Positions 34,649 through 42,121 of a stretch of DNA of 64,000 nt are shown here, piece after piece. The stretch is taken from assembly GCF_001278055.1 (NCBI RefSeq), contig NZ_CP010802.1, positions 3,348,001 to 3,412,000 of the forward strand, written 5' to 3'. Numbering within the stretch: position 1 is the stretch's first letter; every line of letters begins with the position of its first letter. The position numbers were made by a program, and so were the translations under genes. The DNA comes from Desulfuromonas soudanensis. GTDB taxonomy: Bacteria > Desulfobacterota > Desulfuromonadia > Desulfuromonadales > WTL. The notes beneath the pieces were generated by a model, which worked only from the letters and a program-made list of their open reading frames with translations, was not told where the DNA came from and did not search any database.

Positions 34649-35965
34649 CTAGCGATTGATTTCCTGCAGGGCGAGATCTTCCTCGTCGTAGGCACCGACG
34701 GTGACCGTTTCCTCAACGGCCACGGCCGCCTTCCGGGTGCGCAGCGTCAGGGACATCATGGCGCCGACCAGCAGCATGACGCCGGCGACGGCAAAGGAGG
34801 CGGTGTCTGCGCCGGTCTTGACCTTGAGCATCTCGGCGACCCGAACGAGGAGGAGACCGCCGAGCCCCCAGGCCGAAAAGAGGATCCCGTAGTTCATGCC
34901 GAAGTTCTTCATCCCCCAGTAGTCCTTGGCAAAGGAGGGGAAGAGGGCGAGATTGGTGCCGTAGTTGAAGACCATAAAAGTCACCAGCAGTCCCACCAGG
35001 AAGGGGTTCCCCTTGCCGGAGAGACCGGGGATGGCGACGAACATCAGCACAGCCTGGAAGACGAGCATGAAGGTCAGGGTGTTGGCGCGACCGAGCTTGT
35101 CGGAAACGACGCCGGCCACCAGGCGGCCTGCGGCGTTGCCGACGGCCATGATCGCCACCACCAGAAAGGCCATCTCTCCCATGCTCGCCTTGGCCAGCCC
35201 CTTGGCGGAGCCGATGACCATCAGGCCGGCGCCGGCGCCGATGAAATAGCAAAGCCACAGGGTGTAGAACTTGGCGTCGGTGAAGAGCTTCGAGGGGGAG
35301 ACGTCGACGACGGCCTTGGCCGGAGTCTTCTTGGCAAGGCTGGCGGCGTCGCCAGCAACATAGCCGGCGGGAGGATTGGAAATCAGCAGCGCCAGGCTGC
35401 AGACGACCAGGGCAAAGGCGATGCCGAAGACCATCATGGCCTTTTGCAGGCCGTAGGCGCCGAGGAGGTAGGTTGCCAGGGGGGCGATGTAGACCGAGGC
35501 GAGACCGAATCCGGAGACGACGATCCCGGCGATCAGGCCGGTCTTGGCCGGAGTAAACCACTTCAGAGACGGCGGGGTCGCCGCCGAGTAGCCGAAGCCC
35601 ATGCCGCCGCCGGCGAGAACGCCGAAGCCGACGACCCAGGCCCAGTAACTGGTGGTCTGGGAGATCCACATGAATCCGCTGCCGACCAGGAGTCCGCCGA
35701 TGATGCAGGTAATTTTCGGTCCGAATTTATCCTGCAGCTTGCCGGCGACGATCATCGCCACGGCGAAAAAGAGGCAGCAGACCGCATAGGGGTCGTTGAT
35801 CGAGGCCGGATCCCAGGTGAAGGCGCCGGGGCCGCCGGCCTTGATCGAATCGGAGATGGCCGACTTGAAAATACTCCAGGCATAGAGAATACCGAGGGCC
35901 AGATTGATACCGGTCCCGGCCAGGACGACGGTCCATCCCTTGTTTTTCATCGTTTCCTTGCTCAT
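34649..35965 (-). CDS. OFA (oxalate/formate antiporter) family MFS transporter
   Basis: A 438-residue MFS carrier with 12 predicted helices. OFA-type features are the N-terminal GWTVVLAGTGINLALGILYAWSIF, the loop GKLQDKFGPK between helices 2 and 3, and GGGMGFGYSAATPPSLKWF. OFA members exchange or import small carboxylates (oxalate/formate, lactate, pyruvate). ATG 35965 has a very strong AGGAGG five to six bases ahead. The frame is open without a stop from a further 112 codons upstream, which include a Cys-rich segment (see 35966-36301). The transcript begins at a sigma-54 promoter near 36370. Confidence 0.9.
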   Translation of the reverse strand: MSKETMKNKGWTVVLAGTGINLALGILYAWSIFKSAISDSIKAGGPGAFTWDPASINDPYAVCCLFFAVAMIVAGKLQDKFGPKITCIIGGLLVGSGFMWISQTTSYWAWVVGFGVLAGGGMGFGYSAATPPSLKWFTPAKTGLIAGIVVSGFGLASVYIAPLATYLLGAYGLQKAMMVFGIAFALVVCSLALLISNPPAGYVAGDAASLAKKTPAKAVVDVSPSKLFTDAKFYTLWLCYFIGAGAGLMVIGSAKGLAKASMGEMAFLVVAIMAVGNAAGRLVAGVVSDKLGRANTLTFMLVFQAVLMFVAIPGLSGKGNPFLVGLLVTFMVFNYGTNLALFPSFAKDYWGMKNFGMNYGILFSAWGLGGLLLVRVAEMLKVKTGADTASFAVAGVMLLVGAMMSLTLRTRKAAVAVEETVTVGAYDEEDLALQEINR

Positions 35966-36301
35966 GTTCTCCTCCTTTGGGATTTGGTAGTTCGGATCGT
36001 AATTCGCGCTTATGTTTCGCATCTGAAACGGCAGTGGCCATTTGTTCCGGAAGGGGATCGCTATCGGCTTGCGGGCCCGGGCCGAGGGGGGCGCGGCTTC
36101 GCGGTGGCGGGGGGGCGTTCGGGGGAGCGCCACCGCCGCCTGCAGGAGCTCGGGGCAGCGGTCCGTCAACTCATGATATTTGGTGCAGGTGTTATAACGG
36201 CAGCTGCAGTAGGTCGAGATCGTCTTGGCGTCGTGGGCCGAGATGTATCCGGAGCCGACGTCACAGTAATCTTCGCTTTTTCCGTAAAATGGGCAGACCA
36301 T
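35966..36301 (-). CDS. Cys-rich leader ORF in frame with the MFS gene
   Basis: From ATG 36301 (GGAAA upstream) the frame encodes MVCPFYGKSEDYCDVGSG, then YISAHDAKTISTYCSCRYNTC and KYHEL: six Cys in about 40 residues, a pattern I associate with small Cys-rich proteins of delta-proteobacteria. An Arg/Pro-rich stretch then runs without a stop into the MFS start. Either a separate small gene has lost its stop, or a Cys-rich N-terminal extension is translated as a minor form of the carrier. The strong ribosome site at 35965 argues for internal initiation. It lies about 60 bases downstream of the sigma-54 promoter, so it is transcribed. Confidence 0.5.
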
Positions 36302-36366
36302 GGATGATTTCCATTTCGAGAGCAGGGAATCGCGCCGCAAATATCTGACCGACTTGCCTATTCCCT

Positions 36367-36385
36367 AGAGCAATGGGCATACCAA
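36367..36385 (-). promoter_or_regulatory. Sigma-54 (-24/-12) promoter of the MFS unit
   Basis: On the minus strand TTGGTATGCCCATTGCTCT has GG-N10-GC spacing and a perfect TTGCT. It lies about 65 bases before the Cys-rich ORF. Confidence 0.8.
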
Positions 36386-36479
36386 TGTTTTAAAATTTCT
36401 TTTGCCACCTGTTTTCCCCTTTACTTTCGGTATATTACCCAACAGGCTGGACGGGAAACCGCCTCAGGGAAAAAGATAT

Positions 36480-36501
36480 GGATTTGCATTTATGCAAATC
36501 C
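36480..36501. promoter_or_regulatory. Enhancer-like palindrome, proximal copy (MFS side)
   Basis: TTTGCA-TTTA-TGCAAA with GGA/TCC flanks, about 110 bases upstream of the MFS sigma-54 promoter. Same motif as at 31014 and 31152. Confidence 0.65.
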
Positions 36502-36621
36502 ATCCGCCCCCCCTTCTGGCCATCGAGGCCCGTCCGCAGACCGGGGTTTTAAAGAGGGAAACGGCTCCGGACCAGGATTCGGCCGGGATTGGCGGGGGCA
36601 GGACGTATACGACAAACAGAG

Positions 36622-36670
36622 TTTTGCATCCCTGCGAGGAGGTAAGCAGCCCCTTTCGCAGTCTTGCAAA
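36622..36670. promoter_or_regulatory. Enhancer-like palindromes, distal pair (MFS side)
   Basis: TTTTGCA-TCCC-TGCGA (36622-36637) and TTTCGCA-GTCT-TGCAAA (36654-36670), about 240-280 bases upstream of the promoter. The arrangement mirrors the satP side: one proximal and two distal sites. Confidence 0.6.
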
Positions 36671-36703
36671 TAGGCGGCGGGGACCGTGAACCGAGGGGGG
36701 GGG

Positions 36704-36739
36704 AAAAAAAGAACGGCCCTTCCGGGGGGGAAGGGCCGT
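36704..36739 (-). terminator. Rho-independent terminator of the di-heme peroxidase gene
   Basis: Stem ACGGCCCTTCC/GGAAGGGCCGT with a 5-base loop and a T7 run on the minus strand. Confidence 0.9.
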
Positions 36740-36770
36740 CTCGTTCAGGGCCTGAAGGGACAGGCCGGTG

Positions 36771-38006
36771 TCAGGGGAAGGGAGGGAAGGGGAAAGGCGA
36801 AGTCACGGGTTGGGGGAGGAAACCGTCGCTCAGGGTGAGAAGAAAGGCCACCAGGTCATCCTCCTGGGCCCCGCTCAGATGCAGGTCGCCGAGTTCCACC
36901 CGATTCACGTTCATGGGGACTTCCGGCGCCGGCCACATCCCGGGGATCCCCGCCGTGTTGTAGAAGTTTACGATCTCCTTGAGGGTCGCAAAATAGCCGT
37001 TGTGCCCGTAGGGGGCGGTCAGGGCGATGTTCCGCAGGGTCGAAACCTTGAATTTTCCGGCCTGACTCGCCGAAACCAGGGCGCCGTCCGGGCCGGCCAC
37101 TGGGTCGTAGGCGGCGATCTCGGGACGGGCGCCGAGGCCGTAATCGATGGGATTGCCGGCGAGAAGGGGGTTGGTGCTCTTGGGAATCCCCAGGTTGTCA
37201 TAGGTGAAATCGGTGAAGAGGGGGGGCATCAGGGTGAGGCCGTCGGGGGCAAGAGTTGCGACGCTGAGATGACAGAGATTGCACTTCCCCTTGCCGTTGA
37301 AGAGTTTCATCCCTTTCTCTTCCGTCGGAGTCATCGTATAGAGACCGGCCAGCCAGGCATCGTACTTGGAGGTGAAGGCGTTCACCAGATACGATTTTTC
37401 AAAATCGCCGATGGCCGTGGCCAGCAGCTCGTAGACCCTGTCGATTTCCAGGGGGGTGAGAAGATCGAGGTTCGACAGGTCAACGCCATAGACGGCGGCA
37501 AACCCCGCCAGGTAGGCGGTCCAGTTCGGGTTGGCCGGTACTGCGGCCGCAGAATTGGAACGGAGGGCCAGCAGAACCGCTTGCTTGTTCGGCATCGCCA
37601 TCTCGACGGGATTCAAAAAGGGTCCCATGGCCTGAGCGGTGAGGGTCCCGGCCCGGCCGTCCCAGAATTGCCCGCCGGCAAACAACCCGAGGCCGCCGTT
37701 CCACTGAAAAAGGGGACCGAAGGCGGCATAGGCGGCCGTCGGTGCGTTGCGTCCGCCGAAGAGTCCGGCGACCGAACCCTCGGAGACGGGGAGGGCCGCG
37801 GGATTGGCGGCATTCCGGGGATCGGCGAAGCCCGGCGGCAGATGGCAGCTGGCGCAGGCCTGATTGGCATTGAGGGAAAGATAGGCGTCAAAATAGAGGA
37901 GCTCCCCCAGCTGCTGACTCGGCGTCAGGGCGGCGACGGCAGGGACGGCGATCAAGATCCCGCCCAGCAGGGCCAGGAATACGGTTTTTTTGAATCGACT
38001 GAACAT
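36771..38006 (-). CDS. MauG/cytochrome c peroxidase family di-heme protein
   Basis: The 411-residue exported protein starts at ATG 38006 behind AGGAGG. A signal peptide (FKKTVFLALLGGILIAVPAVAA) is followed by two c-type heme sites, CASCH (about residue 50) and CNLCH (about 240), in the two-domain arrangement of bacterial di-heme peroxidases. Other family segments are GRAGTLTAQAMGPFLNPVEMAM and TAPYGHNGYFATLKEIVNFY. Such proteins reduce H2O2 or, as MauG-like forms, oxidise partner proteins; in Geobacter relatives also pass electrons. The leader carries a GEMM-I riboswitch candidate, so expression is probably tuned by a cyclic dinucleotide. Single-gene unit with its own terminator. Confidence 0.92.
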   Translation of the reverse strand: MFSRFKKTVFLALLGGILIAVPAVAALTPSQQLGELLYFDAYLSLNANQACASCHLPPGFADPRNAANPAALPVSEGSVAGLFGGRNAPTAAYAAFGPLFQWNGGLGLFAGGQFWDGRAGTLTAQAMGPFLNPVEMAMPNKQAVLLALRSNSAAAVPANPNWTAYLAGFAAVYGVDLSNLDLLTPLEIDRVYELLATAIGDFEKSYLVNAFTSKYDAWLAGLYTMTPTEEKGMKLFNGKGKCNLCHLSVATLAPDGLTLMPPLFTDFTYDNLGIPKSTNPLLAGNPIDYGLGARPEIAAYDPVAGPDGALVSASQAGKFKVSTLRNIALTAPYGHNGYFATLKEIVNFYNTAGIPGMWPAPEVPMNVNRVELGDLHLSGAQEDDLVAFLLTLSDGFLPQPVTSPFPFPPFP

Positions 38007-38076
38007 GAAGACCTCCTGAAAGATGGTGTGAATTCTGGCGATTCTCCTGCATAACCTCCAGTTCTGAAACCGGCCC

Positions 38077-38088
38077 CTCACCTCCTTT
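38077..38088 (-). promoter_or_regulatory. Perfect Shine-Dalgarno-like element far upstream of the start
   Basis: AAAGGAGGTGAG on the minus strand matches the 16S 3' end almost fully but lies about 70 bases before the real start, which has its own AGGAGG. The same 12-mer sits about 75 bases ahead of the multicopper oxidase start (49174-49185). Confidence 0.4.
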
Positions 38089-38119
38089 CCTGCGCAGTAG
38101 AAACCAACGGCCGAGCCCG

Positions 38120-38205
38120 GGAGTTCACCTTCCGCAGCTCGGCCGTCTTCCCTGGAAGACCCGTTGCTTTCCGTCCCCCCCTCGCGGCGGGTTTGGCTCT
38201 GATAA
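38120..38205 (-). ncRNA. GEMM-I class riboswitch candidate (c-di-GMP or cGAMP)
   Basis: Read on the minus strand, the leader contains the GEMM-I landmarks in order: GAGCCAAACC, a stem capped by a GCGA tetraloop (38182-38185), GGACGGAAAGC (38166-38176), CGGGTCT, a GTCTTC/GAAGAC hairpin (38145-38160), and GGCCGAGCTGC (38132-38144). The position equivalent to the ligand-contacting residue 20 appears to be G, which in this class favours c-di-GMP over 3',3'-cGAMP, but the alignment by eye is not firm there. It lies between the promoter at 38228-38256 and the peroxidase gene. No terminator follows, so translational control is more likely. Confidence 0.7.
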
Positions 38206-38227
38206 TTGTTTAATTAGGCTGTATCAA

Positions 38228-38256
38228 TACGTAGCCGCCCACCCCCCTCCTGTCAA
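38228..38256 (-). promoter_or_regulatory. Promoter candidate of the riboswitch-peroxidase unit
   Basis: On the minus strand TTGACA (38256-38251) is followed after 17 bases by TACGTA. The -35 is perfect, the -10 weak. The predicted start near 38220 would include the whole riboswitch. Confidence 0.45.
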
Positions 38257-38287
38257 GCCGGGACCGTCCCTTTTTTTTCAATCGGGC

Positions 38288-38320
38288 AAAAAAAATCGCC
38301 GCCCCTTCCGGGGCGGCGAT
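38288..38320 (-). terminator. Rho-independent terminator of the efpL gene
   Basis: An 11-bp stem (ATCGCCGCCCC/GGGGCGGCGAT) with a 4-base loop and a T8 run on the minus strand, 45 bases after the efpL stop. Confidence 0.9.
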
Positions 38321-38364
38321 GACAATCCATTATTTTTTGTGCCTCGGTTCTTCCCCTGGCTCCC

Positions 38365-38928
38365 TCAGGCGCGGGAGACGAAGCGGCCGTCCCGGGTGTC
38401 GACCTTGATCCGTTCACCGGACTCGAGATAACCGGGGACCTGGATGCACAGCCCCGTCTCCAGAACCGCCTCCTTGGTCTGGGCGGTAGCGGTGGCGTTC
38501 CTGATGGCCGGAGCGGTCTCGGTGACGACGAGTTCGACGATGTTGGCGGCGTCGACGCTTACCACCCTCCCCTGGAAAACGCCGAGCTGCACCTCGGCCC
38601 CCTCGAGAAGAAAACCCTGTACCGGCTCGAAGAGCTCGGCATCGAGTTCGTACTGTTCGTAATTTTCCAGATCCATGAAGACCCCTCCATCGCCGGAGGG
38701 ATAGAGGAACTGCCCCTTGCGCCGCTCGAAATCGGCCTCGTCGACCTTGTCACCGGCCTTGAAGGCTTTTTCCAGGACCTGCCCGGTGAGAAGGTTGCGA
38801 TACTTGGTCTTGACCAGGGTCGATCCGCCGCGGGCGGAGGGGGACTGGGTCGTATAATCGAGAATGAGACAGGGCGCGCTCTCGAGCTGGATGACAAGTC
38901 CGCGCTTGAAGTCGGCGGTGGTGATCAT
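38365..38928 (-). CDS. efpL: Elongation factor P-like protein EfpL (YeiP)
   Basis: A 187-residue three-domain EF-P paralogue acting on stalled ribosomes. The domain I loop reads QSPSARGGSTL, matching the YeiP/EfpL type (QSPTARG in E. coli) rather than the PGKGQ loop of true EF-P, so the tip residue is Arg and needs no beta-lysylation. Other family segments are VKTKYRNLLTGQVLEKAFKAGD and VETGLCIQVPGYLESGERIKV-like sequence at the end. AAAGGAG precedes ATG 38928. It is divergent from efp, with a 191-base gap that must contain both promoters. Confidence 0.93.
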   Translation of the reverse strand: MITTADFKRGLVIQLESAPCLILDYTTQSPSARGGSTLVKTKYRNLLTGQVLEKAFKAGDKVDEADFERRKGQFLYPSGDGGVFMDLENYEQYELDAELFEPVQGFLLEGAEVQLGVFQGRVVSVDAANIVELVVTETAPAIRNATATAQTKEAVLETGLCIQVPGYLESGERIKVDTRDGRFVSRA

Positions 38929-39119
38929 GGTTTGCTCCTTTGACAACGAAGATGGCCAATTTTTTTGGGAATGTAGCACAATCGGGCGGGGAAAGACAAT
39001 CGCTGCGCCCGGAAATTTTCAGTGACAAGCTGCGAAGAATTGTGATTTAATTCCCCCTTGTCCCCACTCCGCCATTTTTTCCATCGACCATAGATGACGC
39101 ACCCGAAGGAGACTCACCC

Positions 39120-39683
39120 ATGTACAGCTGTGCCGACCTGAAGAAGGGCCTTAAACTGATGATCGACGGCGAACCCCACTACATCGTCGCTTTCGACTTC
39201 ACCAAGCCGGGGAAGGGGCAGGCCCTCTACAAATGCAAACTGCGCAATATGATCACCGGCTCTCTCTTCGACCGCACCTACCGCTCCGGGGAGAGTTTTG
39301 AACCGGCGGCCCTCGAGGATCGCGACATGCAGTACCTCTACCAGGACGAGTCGGGGTACGTCTTCATGGACAACAAAAACTACGAACAGGTCACCCTCGA
39401 CGAGAAAACCCTCGGCGACGAGAAGTACTTTCTGCGCGACAACATGGATGTGAAGATCCTCCTCTTCAACGGTCGCGGCATTGGCATCACCCTCCCCAAC
39501 TTCGTCAACCTGCGCGTCACCGAGGCCGATCCCTGGGTCAAAGGGGATACCGCCGCCGGGAACAATAAGCCGGTCACCACCGAAAGCGGCTACACCCTGG
39601 CAGTCCCCCCCTTCGTCGAAGCCGGCGACCTCATCCAGATCGACACCCGCACCGGCGATTACGTCACCCGCGTCAAGGAATAA
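39120..39683 (+). CDS. efp: Elongation factor P
   Basis: The 187-residue translation factor relieves stalling at polyproline. Domain I carries the canonical loop TKPGKGQALYKCKLRN with K32 at the tip, the site of beta-lysylation by EpmA. The C-terminal OB domain ends with the usual SGYTLAVPPFVEAGDLIQIDTRTGDYVTRV. GAAGGA lies upstream of ATG 39120. The modifying enzyme gene epmA follows after seven bases, so factor and modifier are made together. Confidence 0.97.
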   Translation: MYSCADLKKGLKLMIDGEPHYIVAFDFTKPGKGQALYKCKLRNMITGSLFDRTYRSGESFEPAALEDRDMQYLYQDESGYVFMDNKNYEQVTLDEKTLGDEKYFLRDNMDVKILLFNGRGIGITLPNFVNLRVTEADPWVKGDTAAGNNKPVTTESGYTLAVPPFVEAGDLIQIDTRTGDYVTRVKE

Positions 39684-39690
39684 TTTCACC

Positions 39691-40602
39691 ATGGAGCCGA
39701 ACTGGGCCCTGGCCCGCAAACGGCCCAAACTCGAAGAGCGGGCCCGGATCATACAGTCGATCCGGGCCTTTTTCATCGCCCGGAACTACCTCGAAGTGGA
39801 AACGCCCCACCGCCTCCCCGGCAACGCCCCCGAAGAGCACATCGATCCCGTCCCTTCCCTGCCCTGGTTTCTCCACACCTCGCCGGAACTGGGCATGAAG
39901 CGCCTGCTGGCGGCAGGGTACGAGCGGATCTTCCAGATCTGCCGCTGCTGGCGGCAGGGGGAACGGGGGCGCCGGCACCTCCCCGAATACACCATGCTCG
40001 AATGGTACCGGGCCGGGTGCGACTACCGGTCCCTGATGGAGGAGTGCGAAGACCTCCTGGGCGCCCTGGTCCCCGGTCTCCGGCTGACCCTCGGGGGGAG
40101 GAGCGTCGACCTTTCTCCCCCCTGGGAGCGCCTCACCGTCGCCGAAGCCTTTGCCCGCCATGCGGATCTGACGCCCCAGCAGGCCCTGGCCAGCGGACGT
40201 TTCGATGAGATCATCGCCCTGCAGATCGAACCCTGCCTCGGCCGGATGCGCCCGACCTTTCTCACCGAATACCCCTCTGCCTGCGCCGCCCTGGCCCGCC
40301 TCAAACCGGGAAACCCCCAGGTCGCCGAACGTTTCGAACTCTATGTCGCCGGCATCGAACTGGCCAACGCCTTCTCCGAACTCACCGACCCGGTCGAGCA
40401 GCGGCGGCGCTTCGAGGAAGAGGAGGAGCGGCGGCGCGCCGCCGGCAAGCCGTCCGTCCCCCTGCCGGAAAAATTTCTCGCCGAACTCGAGACCCTCCCG
40501 GCCGCCGCCGGAATCGCCCTCGGCGTCGACCGTCTGGTCATGCTCCTGTGCGACGTCCAAACCATTGACGAAGTGGTGGCGTTTACCCCGGAAGATCTGT
40601 AG
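39691..40602 (+). CDS. epmA: EF-P beta-lysine ligase EpmA (PoxA/GenX)
   Basis: This 303-residue class II lysyl-tRNA synthetase paralogue lacks the anticodon-binding domain and transfers (R)-beta-lysine to EF-P Lys32. Class II motifs are visible: motif 2 FQICRCWRQGERGRRHLPEYTMLEWY, the tail segment VAGIELANAFSELTDPVEQRRRFE, and motif 3 GIALGVDRLVMLLCDV. The start ATG 39691 gives the short N-terminus of EpmA. The partner aminomutase EpmB, which makes beta-lysine, is not in this window. Confidence 0.95.
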   Translation: MEPNWALARKRPKLEERARIIQSIRAFFIARNYLEVETPHRLPGNAPEEHIDPVPSLPWFLHTSPELGMKRLLAAGYERIFQICRCWRQGERGRRHLPEYTMLEWYRAGCDYRSLMEECEDLLGALVPGLRLTLGGRSVDLSPPWERLTVAEAFARHADLTPQQALASGRFDEIIALQIEPCLGRMRPTFLTEYPSACAALARLKPGNPQVAERFELYVAGIELANAFSELTDPVEQRRRFEEEEERRRAAGKPSVPLPEKFLAELETLPAAAGIALGVDRLVMLLCDVQTIDEVVAFTPEDL

Positions 40603-40734
40603 AATACCGTCACAAGGGTCGCGGCGGGGGGGCGTCTTTTTTATAGGCTCCCTCGCCTCCCCGGAATTTTTCCCTGGCCTCAGAAATGACCACTGGCAGG
40701 CGTTCCTTCCCAACTTCCCGGGCAGTCCTCTCCC

Positions 40735-41526
40735 ATGCAGCCAAAATCAAACATTTCCGAATCCGCGCTCCTCGACGCCTGCCGAATCCTCTTCGGGACG
40801 AAGATCGACCTGAGCAGCCAGTTCCTCGCCTACCTGCAGCCTGCAGGAGCCAAGTCGGCCTACCGGGAAAAGGCGAAAAAAAATCATCCCGACCTCTTCG
40901 CCGACTCCCCCCCCGGCGTCCGTCGCCGGCAGTCGGAACTTTTCCAGGAAATCCATGGCGCCTACAAACTCCTGGCCTCCTATCTCGACCAGCGCAACCG
41001 CCCCGGCCCCCCGCCGACACGCCCCGCCGGCGGCGAGGAAAGAACGGCCAAGGATTCCGGGCCGTACCGCAGGGGAACGGGAGGTCCGCCCCATCTTCCC
41101 AGGCAGCACCTCGAGTTCGGGCTCTTCCTCTATTACCGGGGACTTATCGCCTATCCCGATCTCATCGCCGCTCTCCTCTGGCAGCGTCGGCAACGTCCCA
41201 ACCTCGGCGCCCTCGCCAAGCGCTGGGGGTGGCTCGACGACCAGAAGATCCAGGCGACTCTCCAGCACCGGGGCTCCGGCAACCGTTTCGGCACCCGCGC
41301 CCTGCAGCTCGGCTTTCTCACCGGCATTCAACTCCAGGCCCTCCTCCGCTACCAGCAGACGCTGCACAAGAAATTCGGCCAGTATTTTGTCGAACAGGGG
41401 ATCCTGAAGGCGGCGGACATCGACCGGCTGGCCGAAGATTTAGACAAGCACAACCAGGGGATCGCAGTCACCAACCGGTATCGGTCAGCCGCCACCGGCG
41501 GCCCGACCCCCTTCCGGGGGCGCTGA
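40735..41526 (+). CDS. J-domain protein with unknown C-terminal helical module
   Basis: In the 263-residue protein, residues about 8-85 form a J-like domain with the HPD motif (YREKAKKNHPDLF) and following helix; this is the contact for DnaK. A Pro/Arg-rich linker (about 86-120) leads to a C-terminal helical region (about 122-240) with repeated FGLFLYYRGLI, RFGTRALQLGFLT and KFGQYFVEQGILK units, similar to the N-terminal helices of type II secretion/pilus ATPases. A specialised co-chaperone is possible. No client can be named. No clear ribosome site lies before ATG 40735. Confidence 0.75.
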   Translation: MQPKSNISESALLDACRILFGTKIDLSSQFLAYLQPAGAKSAYREKAKKNHPDLFADSPPGVRRRQSELFQEIHGAYKLLASYLDQRNRPGPPPTRPAGGEERTAKDSGPYRRGTGGPPHLPRQHLEFGLFLYYRGLIAYPDLIAALLWQRRQRPNLGALAKRWGWLDDQKIQATLQHRGSGNRFGTRALQLGFLTGIQLQALLRYQQTLHKKFGQYFVEQGILKAADIDRLAEDLDKHNQGIAVTNRYRSAATGGPTPFRGR

Positions 41527-41588
41527 ATCTCCTCCCAACCGCCCCCCTGCCCCGTTCCTTCCCGACCGTACCTCTCCGCCTTTTTACC

Positions 41589-41618
41589 TTGACAATATCT
41601 CATTACATTTTATATATT
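41589..41618 (+). promoter_or_regulatory. Strong sigma-70-type promoter of the triheme cytochrome gene
   Basis: TTGACA (41589-41594) and TATATT (41613-41618) are separated by 18 bases in an AT-rich block, 45 bases before the ATG. Confidence 0.7.
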
Positions 41619-41662
41619 GTGCGAGCTTTTTAACTCTCAACTTTCGAGGAGGCAAAAAACAA

Positions 41663-41932
41663 ATGAAAAAACTGCTTGTTGTCCTGATGCTGGTCGCTTT
41701 CGCCGCCACCCCTGCCCTGGCCGCCGACACCGTCGTTCTCAAAGCGAAAAACGGCGACGTCACCTTCAATCACAAGGTCCACAGCGAGTCGATGGAGTGC
41801 AAGACCTGCCACGGCGAAGGGACCCCCGGCAAGATCGAACTCGACAAGGATTCGGCCCACGCCCTGTGCAAGGACTGCCACAAGACCAAGGGCGCCGGCC
41901 CCACCAAGTGCGGCGACTGCCACAAGAAGTAA
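41663..41932 (+). CDS. Triheme cytochrome c7 (PpcA family)
   Basis: The 89-residue precursor has a signal peptide (MKKLLVVLMLVAFAATPALA) and a mature chain of about 69 residues with three CxxCH sites (CKTCH, CKDCH, CGDCH) plus distal His residues (FNHKVHS). This is the size and spacing of the Geobacter PpcA-E periplasmic cytochromes, which shuttle electrons from the inner membrane toward outer-membrane conduits during extracellular respiration. GAGGAGG precedes ATG 41663. A consensus-like promoter and a terminator suggest a highly expressed single-gene unit. Confidence 0.95.
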   Translation: MKKLLVVLMLVAFAATPALAADTVVLKAKNGDVTFNHKVHSESMECKTCHGEGTPGKIELDKDSAHALCKDCHKTKGAGPTKCGDCHKK

Positions 41933-41975
41933 TCACCGCAGGACCCCCAAGGGTTTCCTTCGGAGTTCAGGATCA

Positions 41976-42005
41976 GGCCCCGCCTTTCACAAGGCGGGGC
42001 CTTTT
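41976..42005 (+). terminator. Rho-independent terminator
   Basis: An 11-bp perfect stem (GGCCCCGCCTT) with a TCAC loop and T4, 44 bases after the cytochrome gene. Confidence 0.85.
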
Positions 42006-42056
42006 CATTTTTGCTCCGCCCTGTTCTCCCCCGCTCTTGTCCCTTTCCGGGGAGAG

Positions 42057-42100
42057 GCGACAAAAAAATCCCCGCTTTACGGCGGGGATTTTTTTGTCGC
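42057..42100. terminator. Bidirectional terminator
   Basis: A long inverted repeat, GCGACAAAAAAATCCCCGC and its complement, gives T7 on both strands. It closes the glutamate synthase operon (minus) and backs up the cytochrome terminator. Confidence 0.88.
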
Positions 42101-42121
42101 GCGATGTCCCGGGAGACCTTC

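Noticed and set aside
38199-38227. TTGATA-17-TATCAG as promoter of the di-heme peroxidase
   Set aside because: Transcription from it would start inside the riboswitch core; the TTGACA element at 38251-38256 fits the RNA better.
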